Shown piece by piece: positions 1 through 9,572 of a DNA stretch of 64,000 nucleotides. Within the stretch, counting starts at the first letter, position 1, and each line of letters starts with the position of its first letter. The stretch covers positions 3,144,001 through 3,208,000 of the forward strand of contig CANJKZ010000774.1 in NCBI GenBank assembly GCA_947471745.1. The letters are read 5' to 3'. The position numbers and the translations under genes were made by a program. Source of the stretch: Closterium sp. Naga37s-1 (taxonomy: Eukaryota; Streptophyta; Zygnematophyceae; Desmidiales; Closteriaceae). Below the pieces are notes generated by a model. That model did not search any database. It was not told the origin of the DNA and saw only the letters and a list, made by a program, of their open reading frames with translations.

Positions 1-1370
1 GACAACGCTGCTGCAGCTCACGCGCAAGGAAGTAGCGAAGAGCAATGTGCTTCGTTCTGTGCTCCAGTCTCTGCTCGTGACACAAGGCAAGCATTGCCTT
101 GTTGTCGACGTACAGAACAGGAGGAGAACGAGGCCGCTCCCCCAAGTTGGTCAGCAGGTAGGTCAGCCAGCGTAGCTCCTGTGCAACCATGGCCCCAGCA
201 TAGATCTCTGCCTCACAGCTGGAACTAAGCACAGAAGAAGAACGAGTGGACCTCCACAAGACAGAACCAGAGCCAAGACTGAAGGTGTAACCCTGTGATG
301 AAAGCTGAGTCGCCTGTTCGTCGGCCCAAGAAGCGTCGGAGTGTCCGGTGAGTACCACTGAACCCTGTTCTCCAAGCACTAGCCCCATGCCCAATGTACT
401 GCACAAGTAACGCAGTACCCTCTTTGCAGCATCCCAGTGCACCTTTCGGTGTCTACCGGGAGCCACATAGCGAGCGAGGAGGCTGAGAGGGTATGAGAGG
501 TCAGGTCGTATGCACGTCATCAGGTACATTAGGCAACCCACAAGCTCTGGGTACGGACCACTCGGCTCTACAGACTCGTCCAAAGGTGTAGCTGAGAGCG
601 AGTGGCCGGTAGACAGAGGAGTGGGCTGTGGCGAGGAGAACTGGAAGCCGAAGCGCTGAAGGACTTGGTGCACCATGTGTGACTGAGTCAAGGTGATGGT
701 GCGCCGTGCTGTGTCCCGGGTGATCTGCAAGCCAAGATAGCTACCCAGCTCACCCACGTCAGTGATCTCCTACAGCTCCACCTTCACTAGGGCCAGCGCC
801 TCAGTGTCACCAGTAACAAAAACCAAGTCGTCGACGTACACGAGAACGTAGAACGTCGGCAGGGTAGTGTCGGTGCGCAGAAACAGTGACGGGTCGGCAG
901 AGGAAGGAGCAAACCCAAGAGCTGCAAGTGTAATCCTCAGTGTGTCGTGCCAATCTCCGGGCGCCTGGCGGAGACCGTAGACTGGCCGCCGGAGGCTCCA
1001 CTGGGTACCCGCAGGAAACGACCCAGTGAAGCCGGGTGGGCGGCGCAGCCAGATCTTCTCGTGAAGGCTGCCCTGCAGGAAAGTTGTGGAGAAGCCGAGG
1101 GAGTGTAGCTCGTAGTCACGCTGTGCTGCAACGTGCAGCAGCACCCGAAGAGTAGTCATCTTCGGGGTGGGGGAGAAGTTCTAGAAGAAGTCGACCCCCT
1201 GTCGTTGACTGAAGCCTCGAGCAACGTAACGCGCCTTGAAGGCAGGCGGAGAACCCGGCGGCTGCTTCACTCTGAAAATCCACACGCCATTGACTATGTT
1301 CGCCCCAGGAGGAGGAACCTCGTCGGCGTAGGTGCATGTGGACTTCTAGGAAGCCATCACTAAGAGGAGT
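1..1370 (-). pseudogene. Element A reverse transcriptase and RNase H, decayed
   Basis: On the minus strand this encodes the copia RT palm with the YVDDLVF motif near 826-842 and the block PVYGLRQAP near 960-985. RNase H follows with SCEAEIYAGA near 185-225 and DNKAMLALC near 85-115. The longest open piece is 770-1159. The end of that piece, the region 720-770 and the RT N-terminus near 1150-1370 fall in other frames or carry stops. It matches the intact reading frame of element B (34763-36440) almost throughout. The RNase H C-terminus is cut by the window start. No full-length protein can be made. Confidence 0.85.
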
Positions 1371-3612
1371 ACTCACCCGCGATCGCCTCACCGTAAGAGC
1401 GCGGGTTAGGGATGTCAAGTGCATCTGGGTCTCCCTCAGGGCAAAGCAGCATGAATGCGAAACGAGGTAAAGTGGTCGCAACACACTCAAGCTCAAACTG
1501 TCTGTCCTCAAGTATGTCACTGCCAAGGGCAAGCTCACCCCCGACGGACGGAGGACAGACAGAGCTAGACTCAGTGACAAGACTCGCGACGTAGTCGAGA
1601 CGACTCCTAGCTGCAAAGTCGACTAGCTCAGTGACTAGGGCAAACGTTGCAGTAGACTCAAGGTCAGGGTCAGTGACGACAGTAGCGAAGAGACGAGTGA
1701 CAGTAGGACTGGCAGCACGAGCAAGGTTGGACTCAGGGTCAGGAACGTGCGGAAGAGAGGATGCGGGAGGCTCAGGCAGGACAACACGCCGTGGAACAGA
1801 GGAAGGACGAAGTGCCATACCGTGAGTGCCTGGGACAGCAGGAGGACGAGGACGGGCGACACGACGAGCACGAACAGGTGAGGAAGCACGAGTCTCAGGC
1901 TCACGATGCTCAGTCAGGGACTCGGTCGCCTCAGTGTGAGGAGCAGGCGCAGGCAGCGGGGAGCCAGGCAGTAGCTGTGGCTGAGACTTGTCTGACAGGG
2001 GACACAAGAAGGGTAGAGGGAGGCCAGTGGAAGACGGGAGACTAAGAACCTGGCGAAGGACCGAGTCAGGTGGCGGCAGGGACGACTGCGGCTGCGGGTA
2101 CAAAAACGGTCTGCGCAGGGCAGTACCAGCAGCTCCAGATCCTCCAGCACCAGCAGCTCCAGCTCCTCCAGCACCAGCAGCACCAGCACCTCTAGCACCA
2201 GCAGCTCTAGCAGCACCTCCAGCACCTTCAGCAACAGCAGCACCACTGGCTCCGGCAGCGCTAGGACCTATAGCACCAGTAGTACCACCAGCACCTCCAG
2301 TGCCAGCAGCTCTAGTAGCACCTCCAGCACCTCCAGCACCAGCAGCACCACCTGCTCTAGCAGCTCCAGTACCTCCAGTACGAGCACCTCCAGGACCAGC
2401 AGCTCCAGCACCTCCAGTACCTCCAGTACCTCCAGCTCTAGCGCCTCCAGCACCAGCAGTACCTCCAGCACCTCCAGTGCCAGCAGCTCCAGTAGCACCT
2501 CCAGCACCTCCAGCACCAGCAGTACCACCTGCTCCGGCAGCTCCAGCTCCTCCAGCACCAACAGTACCTCCAGTACCTCCACTGCCAGCAGCTCCAGTAG
2601 CACCTCCAGCACGAACAGCACCACTAGCTCCGGCAGCTCTAGCACCTCCAGTACGAGCACCTCCAGGACCAATTGCTCCAGCACCTCCAGTACCTCCAGC
2701 TCTAGCGCCTCCAGCACCAGCAGCACCAGCAGCACCTCCAGCACCTCCAACACCAGTTGTACCTCCAGGACCAATTGCTCCAGCACCTCCAGTACCTCGA
2801 GCTCTAGCGCCTCCAGCACCAGCAGCACCTCCAGCACCTCCAACACCAGTTGTACCTCCAGGACTAGTAGGTCCAGTACCTCCAGCACCACTAGCACCTC
2901 TAGGACTAGTAGCTCCGGCACCTCCAGCACCAGCAGAACCTCTAGTACCTCCAGCACCAGCAGCACCTCCAGCAGTACCTCCAGTACTTCCAGCACCAGC
3001 AGTACCTCCAGGACTAGCAGCTCTAGCACCAGCAGGACCGTACCCTCCACCACTAGGACTGCCTCGCCGAACGATCCACGCACGAATCGCCTGCGGCGAG
3101 AGCGTCTCTAGTAGACTAGGCTGCGGTGGCTGTCCAGCTCCAGGACCTCCAGCAGGGTCACCCACAGCTCCACCGCCACTAGGACTCGCAGGACCCCCAG
3201 AGTCAGCACCCCCATTCGCAGCACCCCAAGAACCAGCACCCCCTATCGCAGCACCCCCAGAACCAGCACCCCTAGTCGCAGCACCCCCAGACGCAACACC
3301 CCCAGAACCCTCACCCTCTGTCTCAGCACCCCCAGGCTCAGCACCAGCAGTCTCAGCTCCTGAGTCCACAGTAGCAGGCTGCGGAGGCGGCGAAGATGAC
3401 CGAGGCGGAAAACCAGGGGGGGTCTCCAAGCGTGGAGAGCGGCGAGTGGCCGCCGTGTCGTCAGCGGCGGGGTCACCCCCCTCAGCTGGGCCAGAGGAGT
3501 CAGAAGAGACCTTCAAAGGCTCAACCAAGGGGGGTGGGTCTACCTGAGACACACCTGAGGGAGCAGGACCCTGTGGGGGGAGGGGGTCTACTGGGGGGGG
3601 GACTGGTACCAA
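1360..3612 (-). pseudogene. Element A integrase-RT linker, Gly/Ala-rich
   Basis: This open stretch of 750 codons joins the end of the integrase to the RT N-terminus. It begins with a Pro-rich segment, then a long region of GGAGAAGAGG-type repeats (about 2120-3080), then a Ser/Pro/Arg-rich segment and a short conserved block before RT. The repeats are GCA/CCTCCA-type triplets on the plus strand, which also keep long opposite-strand frames open. Those opposite frames (for example 1988-3547 plus, 2268-3083 minus) are compositional shadows. The linker is about twice as long as in element B. No enzyme domain is recognisable inside it. Confidence 0.75.
2120..3080. repeat. Triplet-rich Gly/Ala minisatellite in element A
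   Basis: About 1 kb of imperfect 9- to 12-bp units of the type ccagcacctccagcagctcc, coding Gly-Ala-Gly-Gly on the minus strand. Larger sub-blocks recur (the stretch near 2630-2760 is repeated near 2760-2880), so the tract has grown by segment duplication as well as slippage. Confidence 0.85.
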
Positions 3613-3625
3613 GAAAAGAGGCGCT

Positions 3626-4746
3626 AGGGGGACCGGGTGGGACGCGTGCGGGTGTAGCTTGTAGAAACAGACACACTCGTCAAAGGTGACGTCCTAGGAG
3701 GAGAAGACTCGAAGCAAGCGCGAGCGGTAAAACTGCCATGGCGGGGCGTCGGTGGGGAAGCCAATGAAGACGCAGCGGAGAGTGCGAGAGGAGAGCTTGC
3801 TTGCTTTGGCATCGCGAACAAGGGAGAGCGCGCCCTAGACCCGAAACACCGACGCATCGCCAACCTTCCCCATCCACCGGAATGTGGGCGAGGTCTCTGG
3901 CTCAGAGACACGGGGCCAGAGGTTGAGCTGATGCGCTGCGTATCGGACCACAAACGGCCACAGAAAATGGGGAGCAGCCGCATGGATCATGGAGGTACGA
4001 GCAACCTCCATGATCAAGCCGATGCGACGCTCAGCAATCCCATTCTGCTGAGGAGAGGCTGGAAGCGTGAACGACTGGACGATGCCCTCGTCTCGACAGA
4101 ACTCCGCAAGGAGGTCAGAAGAGAACTCACCTCCCTTGTCAAAGTGCAGACGCAAGACTGGGAAGTCCCGACTGAACCGCTCGCGCAGCGGGCGACGAGT
4201 AGCACGGATCCAGGGGATCAAAACACCGCTGATGTCCGCCTTGCGCCACAAGGGGAAGACAGTGGTGTAACGTGTGTAGTATTCAACAACCAGCAGGTAG
4301 TTGCGCTCCTGGTCCGTTCCACTGACGGGTGCTGGGCCCCAAACGTCCATGTGGAGAGTCTGCAGAGGAGCAGTGGTCGGAGGAAACTCGGAGGAGTGAG
4401 GAGCGGCGCGCTGCCGCCCCTCGACGAAGGGAAGGCACGGTGGGGCTGGCGAGGATGGGAGGGAGGGCAGGGACCTGGGAAGGCCAGAGACAAGGAGACG
4501 GGAGTGCATACCGCGGAGACGCGGTACGGAGGGGTGACCGAGGCGGTGGTGCCAGAGGAGAGTCTGGTGGGAGAGTACCCGACACGAGCAAGATGCTGCA
4601 AGCTGACCAGACGCATACACCTGACTCGACGCAGCCACCTGACCTACCTCAGCCACCTGTGCAGACGCAGTGGTCAGTGTGTACAAACTAGACCCAGGCC
4701 GTCGAGTGAACGTTTCAGGTGACGGCCAGTCCGGGAGTACGTACAC
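3626..4746 (-). pseudogene. Element A GAG-pre-integrase and integrase
   Basis: The open piece 3835-4746 on the minus strand carries the GAG-pre-integrase block (LLWHHRLGHPS) and the integrase core: HMDVWGP, then DKGGEF, then NGIAERRIG, giving D, D and E of the DDE triad. The C-terminal part (VWGSRAFV-like) continues left in another frame to about 3626, so at least one frameshift separates it from the linker. It belongs to the same subfamily as B and C. The catalytic residues are present but the polyprotein frame is broken. Confidence 0.85.
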
Positions 4747-5456
4747 ATCGCCATACGCTGCCCTCCAGGAATAAAGGTATCAACCCAGACATCCTGAATG
4801 GCAGCACTGCTCACCAAGTTCGTCGAGAACGTGGGGAGGTGGAGACCTGACAGAGAACCAGAGGGGACTGCTGGACATGAGAGGACAGTGGAGGCTCGTG
4901 CGACTACTGGGCCCTCAATGGGGTCAGCCAGTGAGACCAGTACCGGTGCAGCAAGTGGTGTGAGTGTGGTGCAGTCACGAAAGAAGCAACGTGACACGCT
5001 TGAGTCAAATGGGAAAGTGTGCAAGGCCTCGGCTAAGGAAGGACCTGTGGCGAGAGACGCACGAGTACCTAAAGCTGCAGCAGACTCACTAGCACCTAGT
5101 GCTGCAGTAGACTCACTAGCACCTAGTGTGGCAGCAGACTCACTAGCACCTAGTGCGGCAGCAGACTCACCAGCACCTAGTGCGGCAGCAGACTCACTAG
5201 CACCTAGTGCAGCAGCCTCGACAGAACCAGTGACACATCGCTGAGGAAACAACTCACTAAGCACCTGAAGGGAGAGGGTCTCCTGCAGACTCTGCTGCCG
5301 CCTCTGTGCAGTACGTAGAAAACCAAAGCCTCCACCACCTGGACGGGCTCGCTGAAGAACCCACTCGCGAAGCTGCTGAGGGGTGGGGTTGTCCGGGAGA
5401 GGCAGTGACCGCTGCTGTCCACCCCTAGCCGCTGCAACTGCCGTGATAGTGGCCAT
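4674..5456 (-). pseudogene. Element A gag C-terminus and protease remnant
   Basis: The protein begins with a short Ala-rich start and goes straight to the QQLREW block that in B lies near the end of gag, so the N-terminal capsid-like domain is deleted. Five repeats of ALGASESAA follow, then the protease region in which the expected DSG motif reads DSS (FDSSVSRCFF). The Cys/His finger of B (CTYV...ETCGLPHTAQRC) is absent. The frame differs from that of the integrase downstream. A defective, internally deleted gag-protease. Confidence 0.8.
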
Positions 5457-5469
5457 GACAGGCAGTGAC

Positions 5470-6386
5470 GGTCAGTAGTAGGTCCAGCACCTCTGGCACC
5501 AGCAGCACCTCCAGCACTCCCAGTCGCACCTCTGGCACCAGCAGCACCTCCAGCACTCCAGTCGGACCTCCAGCACCCCCAGCACCAGCAGCACTCCCAG
5601 CAGCACCTCCACCAGCAGCAGCAGTAGCACGAGCAGCAGCAGCAGCAGCAGGAGTGGCAGCAGAGCGGCTTGGTGGGGCTGGTGTTCAAGGTAGGGCGGC
5701 GCGGCTCGGGTTGGGCAGGATGGCTCGGGCTGGGCGGCGCGGCTCTGCCGGGCAGGGCGCACCGCGGGCTGCAGGACAGGGCGCGCGGTGGACAGGGCAG
5801 CAGGGCGCGTGCTGTGCAGGGCAGCAGGACGCGACGTGTGGGGCAGCATAGCGCGACGCGCTGGCTGCAGCAGGGCGCGACGCGAGGGGCAACAGAGTGC
5901 GATGCGCTGGCTGCAGTAGGGCGTGACGCGCTGGCTGCAGCAGGGCGTGACGCGCAGGGCAGCAGAGCGCGACGCGCTGGCTGCAGTAGGGCGCGACGTG
6001 CTGGCTGCAGCAGGGCGCGATGTGCAGGGCAGCAGGGCGCGATGCGCTGGCTGCAGTAGGGCGCGACGCGCTGGCTGCAGCAGGGCGCGACGCACAGGGC
6101 AGCAGAGCGCGACGCGCTGGCTGCAGTAGGGCGCGACGCGCTGGCTGCAGCAGGGCGCGACGCGCAAGGCAGTAGGGCGCGTTGTGCAGGCTGCAGCAGG
6201 GCGTGAGGCGCGGAGTAGCAGAGCGCGATGTGCGGGCTGCAGCACGGCGCGGCGTGTGGGGGGGGGCAGGCAGTGCGAGTAGCCACAGGGCAGCGCAACA
6301 CTGTGCGAGCAGGGCCGGACAACGCAAGGGCGCTTCAAGCAGGAACAAGCGAAACTATCGGTGGGCCCTAAAAACTTAACAGGTTT
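5470..6386. repeat. Element A leader with 70-bp tandem repeats
   Basis: The space between the primer site and the gag start is about 900 bp of GC-rich repeats. From about 5880 to 6200 the sequence repeats with a 70-bp period (gcagggcagc starts near 5954, 6024, 6094 and 6164), each unit made of three units of about 23 bp containing ctggctgcag. Long frames on both strands here are shadows of the repeat. A long repetitive leader is shared with B, C and E2. Confidence 0.85.
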
Positions 6387-6402
6387 CCTGCTCTAAATAC
6401 CA
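6387..6402 (-). other. Element A primer-binding site
   Basis: On the minus strand the sequence next to the LTR reads TGGTATTTAGAGCAGG. It resembles the plant copia site TGGTATCAGAGC, complementary to the 3' end of initiator tRNA-Met. It directly abuts the LTR end and sets the element's orientation. Confidence 0.8.
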
Positions 6403-6526
6403 TGTCAGGATAACTGTGCAGGAAATGAACTATGAATGAGTTGTGTACAAGTACTAACCCTAAAGTGTTGTACCCCTTGTAGGCTAACCCACTATAGCCT
6501 AGAGAGATCACAAACATAGTTTGACA
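6403..6526 (-). repeat. Element A 5' LTR (124 bp)
   Basis: The LTR starts TGTCA and ends TGACA on the plus strand, giving the inverted TG..CA ends, and it abuts the primer site. It shares blocks with the B and C LTRs (tgttgtaccc, cccacta-agcct). Its partner LTR is outside the window. Confidence 0.8.
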
Positions 6527-6529
6527 CTT

Positions 6530-6747
6530 TGCGCTTATGCTTTACATTTGGCGTGTGTTTATAGAACCTTGTTGCGAGTTCTCTGCTAGAGGCACGAGCA
6601 CCCTATCTGACAAACAACTCCGTTCTGACTTTTGAGTCGACTCAAAAGTCATTTACGCTTTACATTTGGCGTGTGTTTATAGAGCCTTGTTGCGAGTTCT
6701 CTGCTCGAAGCACGAGCAGCAGCCTATCTGACAGACAACTCTGTTCC
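6530..6747. repeat. Palindrome-bridged duplication P1
   Basis: Two copies of about 97 bp (about 6530-6626 and 6651-6747, both with ctttacatttggcgtgtgtt and ctatctgaca) flank a perfect 24-bp palindrome at 6627-6650 whose core is GAGTCGACTC. Nothing else lies between the copies. The left copy abuts the LTR of element A. Confidence 0.9.
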
Positions 6748-7015
6748 CATCACATACCTTCCATCCAACCAGCCTTCACGTTCTCTCTGCAGGTCCACCA
6801 CCCCATCGCCCTAGTATACAACGAACTACACACGCAGTGGATCAAGAGCGTCGAAACCTTCCTGCCCTGGCACTGATCTGACTTCAGACTCAAAAGTCAA
6901 TTCTCCATCCCATCCGTCCCTCTCTGCGCTCCAGGCCCACCACCCCATCGATCTGGTATACAACGAGCTGCACTAGCAGTGGATCAAGAGCGTCGAATCC
7001 TTCCTGCGCTGGTGA
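6748..7015. repeat. Palindrome-bridged duplication P2
   Basis: A second duplicated pair follows at once: about 6748-6879 and 6899-7012. Both encode a segment like HHPI-LVYNELH-QWIKSVE. The spacer 6880-6898 reads gacttcagactcaaaagtc, a degenerate form of the P1 palindrome whose left arm has lost bases. Confidence 0.8.
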
Positions 7016-8907
7016 CCCTGTCTCAAGTCCCTCGCGCTCAGCTTCACGCACATCCAGTAGATCAACACCCTTTGCTCGCCACGCACACGGACCTTCGCCT
7101 CCCTCACCTCCCTCGATCTCAAGCTGCGCGGCTGTGTCGACAAATCTTACATGTTTGACGACGTTGAGAAGGATGATGAGGACGAAGTGGAGGAGAATAA
7201 CTGGAAATGGGGCTTCAAGTGCCCAAATCTGCTGCGGGTGAAGCTGGGTTGGGGCAAGCGGGACCTCGAGACTGTGGGGTTCGAGCCGCTGCGCAGTCTG
7301 ACTCTCAAACACGTGGACTGGGAATACGTGGATGTTGAGTATCTAGGCACACTCACACCGCAACTCACAGAGCTTGCGCTCTATCATAGCTGGGATGTGG
7401 ACTGGCTATCCTCAGGCCCCGGTGGTGGTGGCACATTCACTTTCGACTTATCAAAAGCTGAAACCGCCCGCTTTTACTTCCTAAGGAGCAACCTCACGCT
7501 CGCCCTCACCCTCTCTCCCGCGCTCAAGACCTTCGCGGTGATGGGACATCACCTCGTGCTCTCGTGCCAGACCACCGAACCTCTCGCTCTCCACCAGCTG
7601 TCGCTGTACGAGCAGCAGCGGCTTGTCATTTCCTCCCTCCACCTCGCCTCCGCACGAGTGGCCTATCTCAACGGCCCTCCTTAGACCTGCACTCGCGCAG
7701 TGACGAATCCTCTTCCTTCCTGGACTCCCCTGTATTGTCCCCTGAACTTTCACCTGAACGTTCCCTTGATAGGCAGGGCTCAGACCGCCGCAGCTCTCCT
7801 GAATTCTCATAGGCTGAATGGCTGCGCACTATAGCGCCAACAATGGAGGTGCTTATAGTGAGGCATGGGGTGCCTGTAGAGAAGGTTGATGCAGAGTGGA
7901 GCAGCCTGCGCAGCCTTGGGATTGTAATGGAGAGAGAGGAGCGATTTGAGGCAGATCTGAAGGTTGAGAAGCGTCGGGATGATGGTGAGAGGGAGTTTAC
8001 AGTGGAGGAAATTCAGGAGCGCGACGGGAGGCTTTTGTAGGAGCAGTGGTAGAAGCAGAGGCTTTTGCTGTAGCAGCGGCAGCAGCAACTTCTTTCGCAG
8101 CAGCACGATTTGCAGGAGGGGCAGCACTGGCTGCGGCAGCAGCAGCAGCAGCCGCCGCCGCCGCCGCAGCCCCAGCAGCCGCAGCAGCAGCGGCAGCGGC
8201 AGCGGCAGCAGCAGCGGCAGCAGCAGCTGGTGCAGCAACGGATGCAGCAGCTGGTGCAGCAACGGATGCAGCAGCAGTAGCTTTTACGGCTGCAGCAACA
8301 GCAGCAGCGCTAGGAGCAGCAGCTTTTACGGCAGCAACAGCAGCTTTTGCACCAGCAGCAGGAGCAGGAGGAGGAGGAGGAGGAGGAGGAGGAGGAGGAG
8401 GAGGAGGAGGAGGAGGAGGAGGGGGAGGAGGAGGAGGAGGAGGAAGAGGAGGAGGAGGAGGAGGAGGAGGAGGAGGAGGAGGAGGAGGAGGAGGAGGAGG
8501 AGGAGAAGAAGAAGCAACAGCAAGAAGTAAGACCTCCGTTTATCTTGGCTCCAAACGTGCGAGCAATCTTCTTTCCCACTTGCACATGCGAGCAGCAAAC
8601 TATTGCTTCCCTCCGTGAATTCTGTCTCTCTCTCACCCTGTACTGCATCTCACGTCGCTCGTTCTACTGGGAGAAGCAGAGGATGCAGTTGCCGGAGACC
8701 CCTGTGGTGCGCGTGAGGAATGCGAGAAGTGGGGTGCCACGTGCTTGCTTTGCAGAGAAGCGGCCGAAGAACGTGAGGGAGAAGATACAGTGTTTGAATA
8801 GGGAGCCGGTTGATGGGTACAGTGTTGATGTGGATGAGGCGTATATGTTTAAGTACAAAGGGAGGCTGTGGAGGACTTATTGGGGTGACTTAATAGTCAC
8901 CCGATAG
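6775..8907 (+). pseudogene. LRR-type (F-box-like) pseudogene with poly-Q and poly-E tracts
   Basis: The plus strand encodes leucine-rich segments: FASLTSLDLKLRG upstream of 7151, then an open piece 7151-7684 with CPNLLRVKLGW, EPLRSLTLKH and TPQLTELALYH. This pattern resembles F-box/LRR proteins. In-frame stops lie at the start (HIQ-stop-INT), a frameshift near 7680 moves to the frame of 7564-8040, and TAG codons at Gln-like positions interrupt it near 7811, 8038 and 8050. The same frame runs through a Gln-rich tract into Glu-rich 8347-8520. A possible intron follows (donor near 8527, acceptor near 8681), ending at 8907. I do not recognise a specific orthologue. The whole is non-functional. 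Confidence 0.6.
8046..8516. repeat. CAG/GCA then GGA triplet microsatellite
   Basis: About 310 bp of imperfect CAG/GCA triplets (to about 8360) pass directly into about 150 bp of nearly pure GGA/GAG triplets. In the pseudogene frame these read poly-Gln then poly-Glu. The other two frames read poly-Ala/Gly or poly-Ser/Arg and give spurious ORFs. Confidence 0.95.
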
Positions 8908-9104
8908 TACAGTGTTGATGGAGATGAGGCTTACAGTATATGTTGAAGTAACGTACAAAGTGAGCCTGTGGAAGATGAGAGCGAGTACTGCTAGGTACTT
9001 AACATTGATTGTTCTTTGGATTCTGGAAGGCGTTGTTTGATTAGAAACAGAGAGCATAGAAGAGCATGTCTTTCTGATCAAAGAAGTGCACCTTGGGTCA
9101 AACA
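8815..9104. repeat. Degenerate duplication and G1 target flank
   Basis: The segment tacagtgttgatgtggatga (about 8818) recurs in decayed form near 8907-8990, including a second gtacaaag-gag-ctgtggaaga block. No gene is visible from 8908 to 9104. The last five bases, aaaca (9100-9104), are the left target-site duplication of element G1. Confidence 0.7.
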
Positions 9105-9542
9105 TGCTGGGTTGAGAAAAGCCCTTAGGATCGTTTTCAAGACTAAGGCTCATAATAAAGATGTATTAGCGGAAGCGTCTTAGTGAACTGGTTGAACCAC
9201 CTTGCACTAGTGTCTGAGAACAATATAAAGTGTTAATAGCAACGAGAAACAGGGCTTTATATGATTACAAGGAATATGAAAGGTTTAACTTACTGTAAAT
9301 GCTGTTGCGGTTCGATACAGCGACGACTTGGGTAACTGCTCAATAGCGAGTCAGTTATGTGTCCTTGCTGTCGCGCTGATTTTCGGCGAGTCAAAGGTCG
9401 CTGACCTTTGACCTTCACTTAACCTCTTGCTGTTGTCTTTCTGTCAACCGCTTTGGTTGACTCGCTGTTGCTTCCTTGTAGTTCACTTTGCTTATGTTGT
9501 AGTGTTCGATACATCAGAAGCGCGAAATATATGTTTCCAACA
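9105..9542 (-). repeat. G1 3' LTR (438 bp)
   Basis: It begins tgctgggttg (tgttgggctg in the other copy, so the TG..CA terminus is intact) and ends tttccaaca. It contains a hairpin of gtcaaaggtc and gacctttgac. The polypurine tract lies just right of it (9543-9556, read on the minus strand). Confidence 0.95.
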
Positions 9543-9572
9543 CTCCCGTTCGCTTCTGGAGTGTCATCGCCT

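Larger units (their letters stand above)
1..6526 (-). mobile_element. Short-LTR Ty1/copia element A, truncated by window edge
   Basis: This minus-strand retrotransposon has its 5' LTR, primer site and leader at the right end and runs leftward through a protease remnant, integrase, a Gly/Ala-rich linker and RT-RNase H. The 3' LTR lies outside the window. The order PR-IN-RT-RNase H is diagnostic of Ty1/copia. Compared with element B in this window, the N-terminal gag domain is missing and the frame is broken in several places, so it is a dead copy. The target duplication cannot be checked. Confidence 0.9.

Noticed and set aside
1988..3547. Plus-strand 519-codon Pro/Ala-rich frame
   Set aside because: It is the complement of the Gly/Ala linker of element A. 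Its openness follows from triplet composition.
5204..6338. Minus-strand Cys/Ser/Arg-rich frames of 220-372 codons
   Set aside because: They lie in the 70-bp tandem repeat leader, appear in all three frames and have no counterpart in B or C.
8326..8618. Poly-Ser, poly-Leu, poly-Gly and poly-Arg frames
   Set aside because: All are alternative readings of the GGA/GAG microsatellite.
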